From contig NZ_BQKC01000001.1 in the NCBI RefSeq assembly GCF_022834715.1, forward strand, positions 1,896,501 through 1,960,500: 64,000 nt of DNA, written 5' to 3'. Position numbers and translations under genes: made by a program. The stretch's first letter is position 1, and the number at the start of each line of letters is the position of its first letter. Below, one piece after another: positions 26,414 through 34,786 of the stretch. The notes under the pieces were generated by a model. It saw nothing but the letters and a program-made list of their open reading frames with translations. It was not told the DNA's origin and did no database searches. This stretch comes from Granulimonas faecalis. Lineage in GTDB: Bacteria; Actinomycetota; Coriobacteriia; Coriobacteriales; Atopobiaceae.

Positions 26414-27106
26414 CTACTCGTGACGGGGGTCGATGACCTTGGCGGGGTTGTCCCACTGGCCGTAGCGTCCGGTGGCCTTCTCGACGGCGGCCGCGGCGTC
26501 GAGGCCGTCCTTCAGGGCGTCGGCGAGCACGCCGAGGTTGATGAACTCGAAGCCGACGATCTCGTCCTTGTCGTTGAGCGCCTGCCTGGTGACGTAGCCC
26601 TGGGCGAGCTCGAGGTAGCGCGCGCCCTTGGCCTTGGTGCCGTACATGGTGCCCACCTGGGAGCGCAGGCCCTTGCCGAGGTCGTCCATGGCGGCGCCGA
26701 TAGGCAGGCCGCCCTCGGAGAAGGCCGTCTGGGTGCGGCCGTAGACGATCTGCAGGAACAGCTCGCGCATGGAGGTGTTGATGGCGTCGCACACGAGGTC
26801 GGTGTTGAGGGCCTCGAGGATGGTCTTGCCGGGCAGGATCTCTGAGGCCATGGCGGCGCTATGGGTCATGCCCGAGCAGCCGATGGTCTCGACGAGGGCC
26901 TCCTCGATGATGCCGTCCTTGACGTTGAGCGTGAGCTTGCAGGCGCCCTGCTGCGGCGCGCACCAGCCCACACCGTGGGTGAGGCCGGAGATGTCGGAGA
27001 TCTCCTTGGCCTGGACCCACTTGCCCTCCTCGGGGATGGGTGCCGGGCCGTGGTAGGCGCCCTTGGCCACAGGGCACATGGCCTCCACTTCTGTCGAGTA
27101 AATCAT
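26414..27106 (-). CDS. iron-sulfur cluster assembly scaffold-like protein (NifU/IscU N-terminal family)
   Basis: 230 residues. The IscU/NifU-like fold is indicated by IEEALVETIGCSGMTHSAAM and an early Cys pair region (Cys11, Cys49, Cys56, Cys77; GWCAPQQGACKL). It is longer than IscU (~130), with an extra C-terminal half (LELAQGYVTRQALNDKDEI...). In this subgroup the protein is always paired with the GGGtGRT protein. ATG at 27104-27106 follows AGAGAGGAG. No other Fe-S assembly genes (sufBCD, nifS) are nearby. Confidence 0.8.
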   Translation of the reverse strand: MIYSTEVEAMCPVAKGAYHGPAPIPEEGKWVQAKEISDISGLTHGVGWCAPQQGACKLTLNVKDGIIEEALVETIGCSGMTHSAAMASEILPGKTILEALNTDLVCDAINTSMRELFLQIVYGRTQTAFSEGGLPIGAAMDDLGKGLRSQVGTMYGTKAKGARYLELAQGYVTRQALNDKDEIVGFEFINLGVLADALKDGLDAAAAVEKATGRYGQWDNPAKVIDPRHE

Positions 27107-27213
27107 GCCGCTCCTCTCTCTTTCTCTCATTGGAACGGGTGACGCGGCGGGTCCCCCGCTCGACGACTCTCCCCATTTTAAACGCGAGGAGCGCCGGCGG
27201 GGGCCGCAAGGCC

Positions 27214-27825
27214 TCAGTCGCGCGGAACGCCACCGGAAAGCACACGGTCGGCGTCGGTGACGGCGCGGACCGGCCGGCACGGGTTGCCCGCGGCCACGAC
27301 CCCGGGCGGCACGTCGCGGGTGACCACCGAGCCAGCGCCCACCACGGAGCCGGCGCCCACGGTCACGCCGGGCAGCAGGCACACCTTGGCGCCGATCCAC
27401 ACGTCGTCGCCCACCGTGATGGGAAGGGCCCGCTCCCAGCCCGCGTTGCGCTCCTCGGGCACCAGCGGGTGGCAGGCGGTGTAGAAGCCGCAGTCGGGGC
27501 CCACGAAGACGTGGCTCCCCAGCGTTACGGGCGCGCCGTCCATGAAGTAGGCGCCGTGATTGACGAAGCACCCGTCGCCGAGGGTCACATTGGACCCGTA
27601 GTCCACGGTGAGCGGGGCGAGCACCTCGACGGCCGCGCCCACCGAGCCGAGCACGGCGCGCATCAGCCGGTCGCACTCCTCGGCGTCCGCCGGGTCGCAG
27701 GCGTTGAAGGCGCGGCAGGCCGAGGCCGCCCGGCGACGGGCCTCGAGGAGCTCGGGGTCGAAGTTGGCGTCGTACCAGAGGCCGGCGGCCATGCGCTCGG
27801 CGTGGGTGGCGGGGGCGGCGTCCAT
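27214..27825 (-). CDS. maltose/galactoside O-acetyltransferase family protein
   Basis: 203 residues. The N-terminal Mac domain (MAAGLWYDANFDPELLEARR) is followed by left-handed beta-helix hexapeptides (VTLGDGCFVNHGAYFMDGAP, GDDVWIGAKVCLLPGVTVG). The catalytic His is in TACHPL. It transfers acetyl from acetyl-CoA to a sugar; homologues act on maltose or thiogalactosides in vitro. ATG at 27823-27825 has AGATAGGAAG upstream. It is divergent from the SRP RNA gene. Confidence 0.9.
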   Translation of the reverse strand: MDAAPATHAERMAAGLWYDANFDPELLEARRRAASACRAFNACDPADAEECDRLMRAVLGSVGAAVEVLAPLTVDYGSNVTLGDGCFVNHGAYFMDGAPVTLGSHVFVGPDCGFYTACHPLVPEERNAGWERALPITVGDDVWIGAKVCLLPGVTVGAGSVVGAGSVVTRDVPPGVVAAGNPCRPVRAVTDADRVLSGGVPRD

Positions 27826-27888
27826 GACGCTTCCTATCTGTAGAAACGGCGGTCGCGGCGGTCGGGGCCGGCACGGGCCCCGCACCGC

Positions 27889-27894
27889 TATACT
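27889..27894 (+). promoter_or_regulatory. -10 box of the SRP RNA gene
   Basis: TATACT in the context CGCTATACTAT lies ten bases before the SRP RNA 5' end. No good -35 is seen. The same 11-mer CGCTATACTAT occurs on the minus strand before the large adhesin gene. Confidence 0.55.
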
Positions 27895-27903
27895 ATGGGC
27901 CAT

Positions 27904-28008
27904 GCGTGTCCGGCAGGGGCGGGCGACACCATGTCCCGAACCTGGTCAGGACCGGGAGGTAGCAGCCATAAGGGGCCTCTGGTGGGCGCCCGTTCCCGCC
28001 TGGCACGC
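27904..28008 (+). ncRNA. ffs: signal recognition particle RNA, small bacterial type
   Basis: The domain IV core is recognisable: CCTGGTCAGGACCGGGAGGT then AGCAGCCATAAGG, equivalent to the GGTCAGG..CCGGAAGGAAGCAGCC consensus. The ends pair over about 20 positions (GCGTGTCCGGCAGGGGCGGG with CCCGTTCCCGCCTGGCACGC), giving the expected ~100-base rod. It scaffolds Ffh for co-translational membrane targeting. It is followed by a strong hairpin and then the dedA gene. Confidence 0.88.
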
Positions 28009-28009
28009 A

Positions 28010-28043
28010 GCGCGCCCCTCGAGCCGTGCGGCCCGAGGGGCGC
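28010..28043 (+). terminator. hairpin after SRP RNA
   Basis: GCGCCCCTCG and its complement form a 10-bp stem around 12 bases, immediately after the SRP RNA. The following TTCCGT is a poor T-tract, so some read-through into dedA is likely. Confidence 0.6.
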
Positions 28044-28071
28044 TTCCGTACCGATTCACCCGAGGAGCGCC

Positions 28072-28761
28072 ATGGACTTCATCGCATTCATCGCCGGCCT
28101 GCTGCAGGACCCCATGGCGGCCATCCAGGGCTGGATCGCCCAGGGTCCCATGGTGGCCGTGGGCTTCATCTTCCTGGTGGTGTTCATCGAGACCGGCGTG
28201 GTCTTCATGCCGTTCCTGCCCGGCGACTCCCTGCTGTTTGCCGCCGGCGTGCTCTGTCACGGCGAGGCCGGCCAGGTGCTGCCCATCTGGGAGCTGCTCC
28301 TGTTCGTGTGGGCCGCCGCCATCCTCGGCGACCAGTGCAACTTCTTCATCGGCCACTTCCTGGGCCGGCGCATCATCGACAGCGGTCGCATCAAGGCCCT
28401 CACGCCCGAGCGCGTGGCGCAGTCCGAGGCCTTCATGGACAAGTGGGGCGGCGTCTCCATCTTCCTGGGGCGCTTCTTCCCCTTCATCCGCACGTTCGTG
28501 CCGTTCCTGGCTGGCGTGGGTGGCATGAAGTGGCACCACTTCTTTGGCTTCAACGTGCTCGGCGGCATCGTGTGGTCGTCGCTCTTCACCCTGCTGGGCT
28601 ACTTCTTCGGGCAGATTCCCGCGGTGCAGGAGCACTTCGAGCTTGTGGTGGTGGGCATCGTGCTCATCTCGGCCATCCCCGCCGTGGCCGGCCTGGTGAA
28701 GGCGCGGCTCGCCCACCGCGAGGAGCGGCGGCTGGCCGAGGAGGACCGGGACGGCGAGTAG
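28072..28761 (+). CDS. DedA family membrane protein
   Basis: 229 residues. This is a DedA/SNARE-associated (VTT) protein with the typical FxPGDSLLF segment (FMPFLPGDSLLFAAGVLC) and the conserved GRFFPFIRTFVPFLAG motif with its membrane-embedded arginines. About five transmembrane helices. DedA proteins are lipid scramblase-like; some recycle undecaprenyl phosphate. The ATG at 28072-28074 is preceded by CGAGGAGCGCC. The C-terminus is charged (ARLAHREERRLAEEDRDGE). Confidence 0.92.
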   Translation: MDFIAFIAGLLQDPMAAIQGWIAQGPMVAVGFIFLVVFIETGVVFMPFLPGDSLLFAAGVLCHGEAGQVLPIWELLLFVWAAAILGDQCNFFIGHFLGRRIIDSGRIKALTPERVAQSEAFMDKWGGVSIFLGRFFPFIRTFVPFLAGVGGMKWHHFFGFNVLGGIVWSSLFTLLGYFFGQIPAVQEHFELVVVGIVLISAIPAVAGLVKARLAHREERRLAEEDRDGE

Positions 28762-28820
28762 GCGGGCCACGGACGGGTGGCCCTCCGCGGACGGACGGGA
28801 CCCAACCCCGGGACGGGCGG

Positions 28821-28841
28821 CCCCCCCCCCCCCCCCCCCCC
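28821..28841. repeat. 21-C homopolymer
   Basis: An uninterrupted run of 21 cytosines lies 60 bases past the dedA stop, in non-coding DNA next to B-family repeats. Its length may vary between cells or be a sequencing estimate. Confidence 0.8.
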
Positions 28842-28860
28842 TCCACCGCACCTTTCTCCG

Positions 28861-28995
28861 CACCTGAACGCGGTTGGGGGCGGCCCTCCTGGCACCTGAA
28901 CACACCTGGGGGCGGATTTCGCGCACCTGAATACGATTGAGGGCGGGCCCGGCGCCGATACGGCAGCCGAACCCGCCCTCAATCGCGTTCAGGTG
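28861..28995. repeat. B-family repeat cluster B2
   Basis: Three forward units at 28861-28883, 28893-28915 and 28924-28946 (CACCTGAACGCGGTTGGGGG type) face one reverse unit at 28973-28995 (CAATCGCGTTCAGGTG). The cluster separates the convergent dedA and adhesin genes. Confidence 0.88.
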
Positions 28996-29006
28996 GGAAG
29001 TCCCCC

Positions 29007-32000
29007 CTACCCCCGCCAGCGACGCACGAGGGAGAGGGCCGTCCCCGCGACGAGCACCGCGGCCGCGGTGAGCGCGGGCAACGGGGTCGCCGCATCGCCC
29101 GTGGCGGGCAGCACCGAGACCGGGCGCACGTCGCCGGAGGCGGCGGGCTCGGAGGAGCCGCCGGTGTCGGGCAGCGGCGCGGCAGGGGCGTCCGGGGCGC
29201 CGGGCGTCGAGGTGCCGCCGTTCTCGTCACGGGGCGGGTCTACGGGGTCGGGCACCTTCTCGAGGAACACCTCGACGGAGTGGTGCTCGCCCACGTCCTC
29301 GAAGGTCCACCTGCCGGCCTCCAGGAGGTCGGGGCGCTCCACACCGTCGATGACCACCTTGGCCACGCGGTAGCCCGCGGCAGCGCTCCACTCCACGGTG
29401 TAAGAGCCGTGGCGGTCCACCAGCGCGCCCGCCGTGATGGAGCCTATGCCGCCGGAGAGCGACGTCTCCACGCGCAGCTGCTCGGGCGCCTCCCCGGGAG
29501 CCGTGCGGGACGGCACCTCGTCGTCGCCGGGGGCGCGCCTCTCCACCACCAACGTGACCCTGTCGCCGTCCCGGAGCGTGCCGGCCGGGATGATCGCAGA
29601 CCCCGTCTCGGGGTCCACGGGGAACTCGCGGTCGCCCACCACGACCTTGACGGGCACGTAGCCATCGGGGACGTCCCAGGTCACGGCCACGTCCCTCGTG
29701 GGGTCGACGATGCCGTTGCCGGGGGTCGACGGGTCCTCGGGGTCGCCTACCACTACGGTGCCGGGACCGCCCTCCACGCCGGGGACCACCTGGACGAGGC
29801 CGTCGGCGGCGAGGGAGTCGGGGTTCACGGGGTCCTCGCCCTCCTTGGCGAAGTAGACCTTCACCACGTGGTCCTCGGCGATGCCCGAGAAGTCGAGGGC
29901 CATCCCGGCGGCGCCGGCCTCACGGGGGTCCAGGGAGGGGTCGGGGAAGACCGGCGTCATGGCACGCACCTGCCGGAACACGCCGGCGCCCTCGAAACGC
30001 GAGGCCTGCACGAGCGACCCTGCGGCGGCGTCGCGCTCGTCGTAGTACACCGTGCCGTCCACCTCGATGTAGGTGATGCGGGAGCCGGCGTCCGGCGTGC
30101 CGAAGACGTCGCGGTAGCCCTGTCCCTTGAACACGGTGCGCGAAGGCGCGGCCGTGCCCGGGCCGAAGGACTGCACGGACACCCGGTAGACCACCGGCGA
30201 CAGGGAGACCACGACCTCCTTGTCCTCGCGGATGTTGTCCAGGCCGATCTCGCGGTCGGAGGGGCCGGCGGCGGGGAGGCCGTTGACCGCGACGCCCGAG
30301 ACCTCGTAGACGGCGTAGTCGGCGGCGTCCACGTCGGGCGTCGTCTGGACCACCGGCTCCCAGGCCACATGGTAGGAGCCGCCGACACCCACCGTGGCGC
30401 CCCCGGTGATGCTGCCGGGGCCGCCCTCGATCCGGGTGGTCACACGCAGGTCATCCGCCCGGAGCGACGGGGCTCCGTCGGCGCGCTCGGTGTAGACGTC
30501 CACCACATGGTTGCCCGAGATGGACGCGAAGGCCATGGAGCCCCTCGCGACGGCCGCCTCGTCCAGCGGGACGCCGTCCACCCAGACGGCGGAGACGCGG
30601 TAGCCCTCGGCCGCGGCCCAAAAGACCAGGCCGTCCCCGCCGGGCTCGAGCACCTGGGAGGGGCTCGTCTCGGCACCCGCCCCGTAGGTGTTGACGGTCA
30701 CAGTGTAGAAGCCCGAGGAGGACGAGCCCGCGATGACGGGGTTCCTGGCCAGGGTGACCACCACCGTGTGGTCGGCCGAGAGGGACGCGAGGTCCAGGGA
30801 GGTCGACGCCGGGTCGACGGCCCGGCCGTCCAGCTCCACGGAGGCGACGTAGCAGTCGGGGCCCGGCGCCCAGGTCACCCGGCCGTCGGCGCCGGGGGCG
30901 TAGGCGGTCGTGGGCGTGACGGTGGCGCCCTGGGTGGCACCCTCGAGGCGCGTGGTCACGGTGAAGGCCCCGGGGTCGCCGGACGGCTCGGGGTCGGGCG
31001 TCACGACGTAGGTGACCTCGACGACGTAGTCGGTGCCGTCGGGGTTGGGGTAGGTGACCTCGACGGTGTACTCGCCGGGCTTGGTGGGGTCGATCTCCTC
31101 GACGGGCACGCCGCCCTTCTTGATGACCGTCACGGGCTCGACGCCGTCGGGCAGCGGCGGCACCATGCCACCGGTGGGTGCCGGGCCGTCGGGGCCGAAG
31201 GTCTCCCACACGAGGCGCTCGACATCCTCGGGCGTCACAGGGTCAGGGGACGGGTCGGCCGGCTTCACGGGTTCGGTGACGGAGACGGGGTGGCCGTCGG
31301 TGACCACCACGGTGCGACGGTCGGTCACCCGCAGAGGCGCGGGCACGAGGGTCACGGAGTAGTTGCCGCTCGGGGTCACGAGCGTGCCGCCATCGCCGCG
31401 CCGGAGCCTGTCGAAGGAGAACGCGAGCTCATAGGTGCCAATCTGCGGGCGGGCGTGGCTGAGGGCCAGGCCGCCGGACGTGCGGGGGCTGAAGGAGACG
31501 CCGCCGAGCTCGTCTTCCAGGGTGTCGCCCGGTGCGAGCATGTTGGCGGGCCACGCCACGGGCCAGGTGTGCCCGGCGCCGTCGGCGGCGGTCCCGGTGA
31601 CGGAGGCGGCGTCGAAGGCGGCAGCGTCGGTGTGGGCAGGCTCGGTATCGGGGGCGTCGGGGTCGACGAGCGCCACGTCGCGCACCCAGGTCGCAGGGCT
31701 CGCGGCGGGGTCGGAGAACCAGCGGCTGGACACGGTGAGCGGGCGCGGCGTCACGGTGCCCCTCACCGTGAGGTCGCCGGCGTCGCTCAGGCCGGGCAGG
31801 CGGTAGTCGGCGGCGTCGGCGCCCGCCAGGCGCGCCCCGTGGAGGACGAGGTCGCGGGAGCCGGCGTCGGCCGAGGAGAGCTCGGCCGCGTCGAACTCGA
31901 GCCAGACGGAGGCGCCGGGGACCGTGCCGTCCGCAACGGAGACGCGGCCGCCCTCGAGGTAGGGCGAGCCGTCATAGACCTTGGTCCAGCGGCGGGCGGA

Positions 32001-33677
32001 CACCTCGACTGTCTCGCCCGTCTCCGGGTCCTGGGCCTCGAAGCCGCCGGGGCCGTCCGGGTCGACCGGGGCCGTGGCGTCGACGGCCTTGGGCCGGATG
32101 GTGAAGGTGGCCGTGCCGGGGACGTAGTCCTGGATGGTGGCCCCGGAGGCGTCCACGCTGTAGACACCCGAGGAGGTCACGCGGTAGGTGCCGGCATGGA
32201 AGGGCTCACCCTCGGCGTTGGCCTCGTCGGGACGCAGGTCGCGCCAGCCGCCGGGTGCGGAGGCGTCGCGCACCTGGTAGACGCGGGTGACGGCGGCGGG
32301 TGTGACGCCGGCCTCCTGGTTGTTCGCATCCATGTGGTGCGTCTTGACGTCGGTGTCGCCATTGACGTTCTCCTGGACCCTGAGGGGGTCGCCCACGGTC
32401 ACGTCGTCGGCCTCGGTGGTGATGGTGCGGCCCGTGGGGTCGACCACGATGTCGACCTTCACGTAGACGTCCACGGTGGCGTCGGCACCACCCTCGCCGT
32501 CGCCCGCCTCCTTGTCGCCCGGCATGTCGCCGTACTCGATGATGTAGGGCAGCGGGTAGGTGCTGTCGGGCAGGTCGTTCCAGCGGCCGTCGCGCGCGGA
32601 GTTGCCGAAGTCGACCGCCAGCTGCATGTACTTCTCGTTGCCGGCGGACTGGTCGGGCTGGCTGGAGGCCCAGAGCATGAACATCTGCTCACCGGTCTCG
32701 GGGTTGGTGGCCGGGTACCAGCGCTGCCCCGTGGAGGCGTCGCCCATCTTGAGGCCGGCCTCGGGTCCCGAGACCCAGTAGTAGGCGCTCACCACGCCGG
32801 CGCCGTTGAACGTCCGGCTGTCGGCCCATCGGGTGGGGACGCCGGCGTTGCCCGTGCGGTAGTTCTGCGCCCAGTCGCCCGTACGCCGCGTGTAGGCGTC
32901 GTCGGTGGTGCCGCCGATCCAGGTGTCGGTGTGCACCAGCGAGAAGACGAAGTCCTGCTCGGCCTGGCTCGTGACCGTCACCAGGTAGCCCTGCATGCCC
33001 ATATAGGTGTGCTCCTCGGCACGGCGGAGGGCGGTGGACCAGCCGGTGCTGTCGCGACCCACCTCGTAGTAGTGGCCGTTGAGCGAGTTGTAGTCGCGGG
33101 TTGTGCTCACCGGCGCCAGGCTGGCCACGATGCGGAGGCCCTTGGTGTTGGTGTTGTCCGCCAGCTGGACGGTGAGGTAGCGGGAGAGGAACTCCTGCCA
33201 CTGCTCGGCGGTGGCGCCGCCGGCCTGCGTGTAGTTGATGGAGCGGTTGCCGTGCTTGTTGCCGTTATAGCGGACGAAGCCCGCAGGCAGCGCCTCGTTG
33301 TTGTTCTGCTGGTGGGCCGAGTTGAAGTAGATCTCGTCGGCGGCGGTGATGCCCGTGGTGAACTGCACCGTGATGCTCTGGAACTTGGCGTCGGCGGGCT
33401 CGGTGGTGACCTTGAGGTCGGGGAAGCTGTAGGTGTTGGCCAACCCGTCGACGGGCGTGGCGGCGCCGGCCTTGATGAAGAGCTGGACGTCTTCCTGGTT
33501 GGCGCGGGTGGCCGTCACGGGCACGACGTCGGCGAGTCCGGCGGCGCGGGCCGCGACGGTGGCGACCGGCGACACGGCGACGAGGACCGCCAGGGCCGCC
33601 GTCGCGATCAGGCGGAGCGGCCGTGCGGGCAGGGCGGTGCCGGAGGGAGGGTCGGTGCGTTTGAAGGTGCGTCTCAT
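29007..33677 (-). CDS. large LPxTG-anchored surface protein with C-type lectin-like domain
   Basis: 1556 residues, secreted and wall-anchored. Signal peptide at ~20-46 (LRLIATAALAVLVAVSPVAT). A C-type lectin-like domain spans ~195-385 (NGHYYEVGRD...YLVTVTSQAEQDFVFSLV...WIGGTTDD...WNDLPDSTYPLPYIIEYG). Next are MBG-like beta domains (VTPRPLTVSSRWFSD), then about six ~85-residue beta repeats beginning VTTRLEGA/VTTRIEGG/VETSLSGG and containing YxVxxVxVDG and DHVVxVY. The C-terminus holds two sorting motifs, LPDTG and, 21 residues later, LPATG followed by a hydrophobic helix and RRWRG; the second is the usual position. Probable adhesin binding glycans or proteins. ATG at 33675-33677 follows GGGAAGAGG. 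No sortase gene is in the window. Confidence 0.85.
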   Translation of the reverse strand: MRRTFKRTDPPSGTALPARPLRLIATAALAVLVAVSPVATVAARAAGLADVVPVTATRANQEDVQLFIKAGAATPVDGLANTYSFPDLKVTTEPADAKFQSITVQFTTGITAADEIYFNSAHQQNNNEALPAGFVRYNGNKHGNRSINYTQAGGATAEQWQEFLSRYLTVQLADNTNTKGLRIVASLAPVSTTRDYNSLNGHYYEVGRDSTGWSTALRRAEEHTYMGMQGYLVTVTSQAEQDFVFSLVHTDTWIGGTTDDAYTRRTGDWAQNYRTGNAGVPTRWADSRTFNGAGVVSAYYWVSGPEAGLKMGDASTGQRWYPATNPETGEQMFMLWASSQPDQSAGNEKYMQLAVDFGNSARDGRWNDLPDSTYPLPYIIEYGDMPGDKEAGDGEGGADATVDVYVKVDIVVDPTGRTITTEADDVTVGDPLRVQENVNGDTDVKTHHMDANNQEAGVTPAAVTRVYQVRDASAPGGWRDLRPDEANAEGEPFHAGTYRVTSSGVYSVDASGATIQDYVPGTATFTIRPKAVDATAPVDPDGPGGFEAQDPETGETVEVSARRWTKVYDGSPYLEGGRVSVADGTVPGASVWLEFDAAELSSADAGSRDLVLHGARLAGADAADYRLPGLSDAGDLTVRGTVTPRPLTVSSRWFSDPAASPATWVRDVALVDPDAPDTEPAHTDAAAFDAASVTGTAADGAGHTWPVAWPANMLAPGDTLEDELGGVSFSPRTSGGLALSHARPQIGTYELAFSFDRLRRGDGGTLVTPSGNYSVTLVPAPLRVTDRRTVVVTDGHPVSVTEPVKPADPSPDPVTPEDVERLVWETFGPDGPAPTGGMVPPLPDGVEPVTVIKKGGVPVEEIDPTKPGEYTVEVTYPNPDGTDYVVEVTYVVTPDPEPSGDPGAFTVTTRLEGATQGATVTPTTAYAPGADGRVTWAPGPDCYVASVELDGRAVDPASTSLDLASLSADHTVVVTLARNPVIAGSSSSGFYTVTVNTYGAGAETSPSQVLEPGGDGLVFWAAAEGYRVSAVWVDGVPLDEAAVARGSMAFASISGNHVVDVYTERADGAPSLRADDLRVTTRIEGGPGSITGGATVGVGGSYHVAWEPVVQTTPDVDAADYAVYEVSGVAVNGLPAAGPSDREIGLDNIREDKEVVVSLSPVVYRVSVQSFGPGTAAPSRTVFKGQGYRDVFGTPDAGSRITYIEVDGTVYYDERDAAAGSLVQASRFEGAGVFRQVRAMTPVFPDPSLDPREAGAAGMALDFSGIAEDHVVKVYFAKEGEDPVNPDSLAADGLVQVVPGVEGGPGTVVVGDPEDPSTPGNGIVDPTRDVAVTWDVPDGYVPVKVVVGDREFPVDPETGSAIIPAGTLRDGDRVTLVVERRAPGDDEVPSRTAPGEAPEQLRVETSLSGGIGSITAGALVDRHGSYTVEWSAAAGYRVAKVVIDGVERPDLLEAGRWTFEDVGEHHSVEVFLEKVPDPVDPPRDENGGTSTPGAPDAPAAPLPDTGGSSEPAASGDVRPVSVLPATGDAATPLPALTAAAVLVAGTALSLVRRWRG

Positions 33678-33758
33678 GGTGTGCCTCTTCCCGAGAACCT
33701 TGGCTTGCGGCCACCGGTACGGGGAGTCCGGTGGGCATTATCCAAATTCATCTGAAAT

Positions 33759-33764
33759 AGTATA
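33759..33764 (-). promoter_or_regulatory. -10 box of the adhesin gene
   Basis: TATACT on the minus strand, in the context CGCTATACTAT, about 80 bases before the adhesin ATG. The -35 is weak. The rest of the 301-base gap (33678-33978) is repeat cluster B3. Confidence 0.5.
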
Positions 33765-33803
33765 GCGCAGAGTCCCCATTTTTATTCCGTGCTGGGAGCC
33801 CGG

Positions 33804-33938
33804 CACCTGAACGCGGCTGAGGGCGGGTCCGGTTGCCGTATCGGCGCCGAATCCGCCCTCAGATGCGTTCAGGCGTGCGAAATCCGCCCCCAGAGGCGTT
33901 CAGGTACCGAGAGGGCCGCCCTCGGACGCGTTCAGGTG
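33804..33938. repeat. B-family repeat cluster B3
   Basis: One forward unit (33804-33826) faces three reverse units (33852-33874, 33884-33906, 33916-33938), the mirror layout of cluster B2 at the other end of the adhesin gene. Confidence 0.88.
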
Positions 33939-33978
33939 CGGAGAAGGGCGACGGGTGCGGGAGGGGTGCAGGGGCGTG

Positions 33979-34785
33979 TCAGGCCTTGAGCAGCACCTTG
34001 TCGTCGGCGAGGTCCGTGCCGGCCGTGGAGCGGAAGAGCTCGAGGAGGTCGGCCACATCCATGGAGGCGCGCTCCTCCCCCGAGACGTCGGCGACGATGC
34101 GGCCGTCGTGCATCACGAGGGTGCGGGTGCCGTGGGCCAGGGCGTCGCCGAGGTCGTGGGTGACCATGAGGGTGGCCACCTTCTGATCGGCCACGATGCG
34201 GTCGGTGAGCTCGAGCACGCGCTCGGTGGCCGCCGGGTCGAGGGCGGCGGTATGCTCGTCGAGCAGCAGCAGGCACGGGTTGCCGATGGTGGCCATGAGC
34301 AGCGTCACGGCCTGGCGCTGGCCGCCGGAGAGCGAGCCCACGGGCACGTCCATGCGGTCCTCCAGGCCAAAGCCCAGGTCGCGCAGGCGCTCGGCGATGA
34401 GCTCGCGCTTCTCGCGGCGCATGGCCGGCCTGAGGGCGCCCCCGCGCTCGGAGCGGCCCAGGGCCAGCGCCACGTTCTCGGCCACGGTGAGGCTGGGGGC
34501 GGTGCCCATGAGCGGGTCCTGGAACACGCGGGACAGCACGCGGGCGCGGCGGTAGTCGGGGTCGAACGTCACGTTCCTGCCGTCGATGGACACGAGCCCG
34601 GCGTCCGGGGTCACCGAGCCGGCGATGACGTTGAACAGCGTGGACTTGCCGGCGCCGTTGGACCCCACCACGCAGGCGAACTCGCCGGCCCCCATGGACA
34701 GGTCCACCCCGTCCAGTGCCCGATGGGCGACGTTGATGCCGGGGCTGAAGGTCTTCTCGACGCCACGGACCTCGAGCATGGCCAT
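33979..34785 (-). CDS. ABC transporter ATP-binding protein (TrpZ-like)
   Basis: 268 residues. Walker A GSNGAGKST, Q-loop RVFQDPLMGTAPSLT, signature SLSGGQRQ, Walker B CLLLLDEHTAALD, switch VTHDLGDAL. The Walker B is followed by DEHTAALDP, seen in the TrpZ/PF04392-linked group of ABC importers. It powers uptake through the permease directly upstream (1-base separation). Cytoplasmic. With the T-box upstream, the most likely substrate is tryptophan or a precursor. Start at ATG 34783-34785 or the ATG six bases on. Confidence 0.88.
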   Translation of the reverse strand: MAMLEVRGVEKTFSPGINVAHRALDGVDLSMGAGEFACVVGSNGAGKSTLFNVIAGSVTPDAGLVSIDGRNVTFDPDYRRARVLSRVFQDPLMGTAPSLTVAENVALALGRSERGGALRPAMRREKRELIAERLRDLGFGLEDRMDVPVGSLSGGQRQAVTLLMATIGNPCLLLLDEHTAALDPAATERVLELTDRIVADQKVATLMVTHDLGDALAHGTRTLVMHDGRIVADVSGEERASMDVADLLELFRSTAGTDLADDKVLLKA

Positions 34786-34786
34786 G

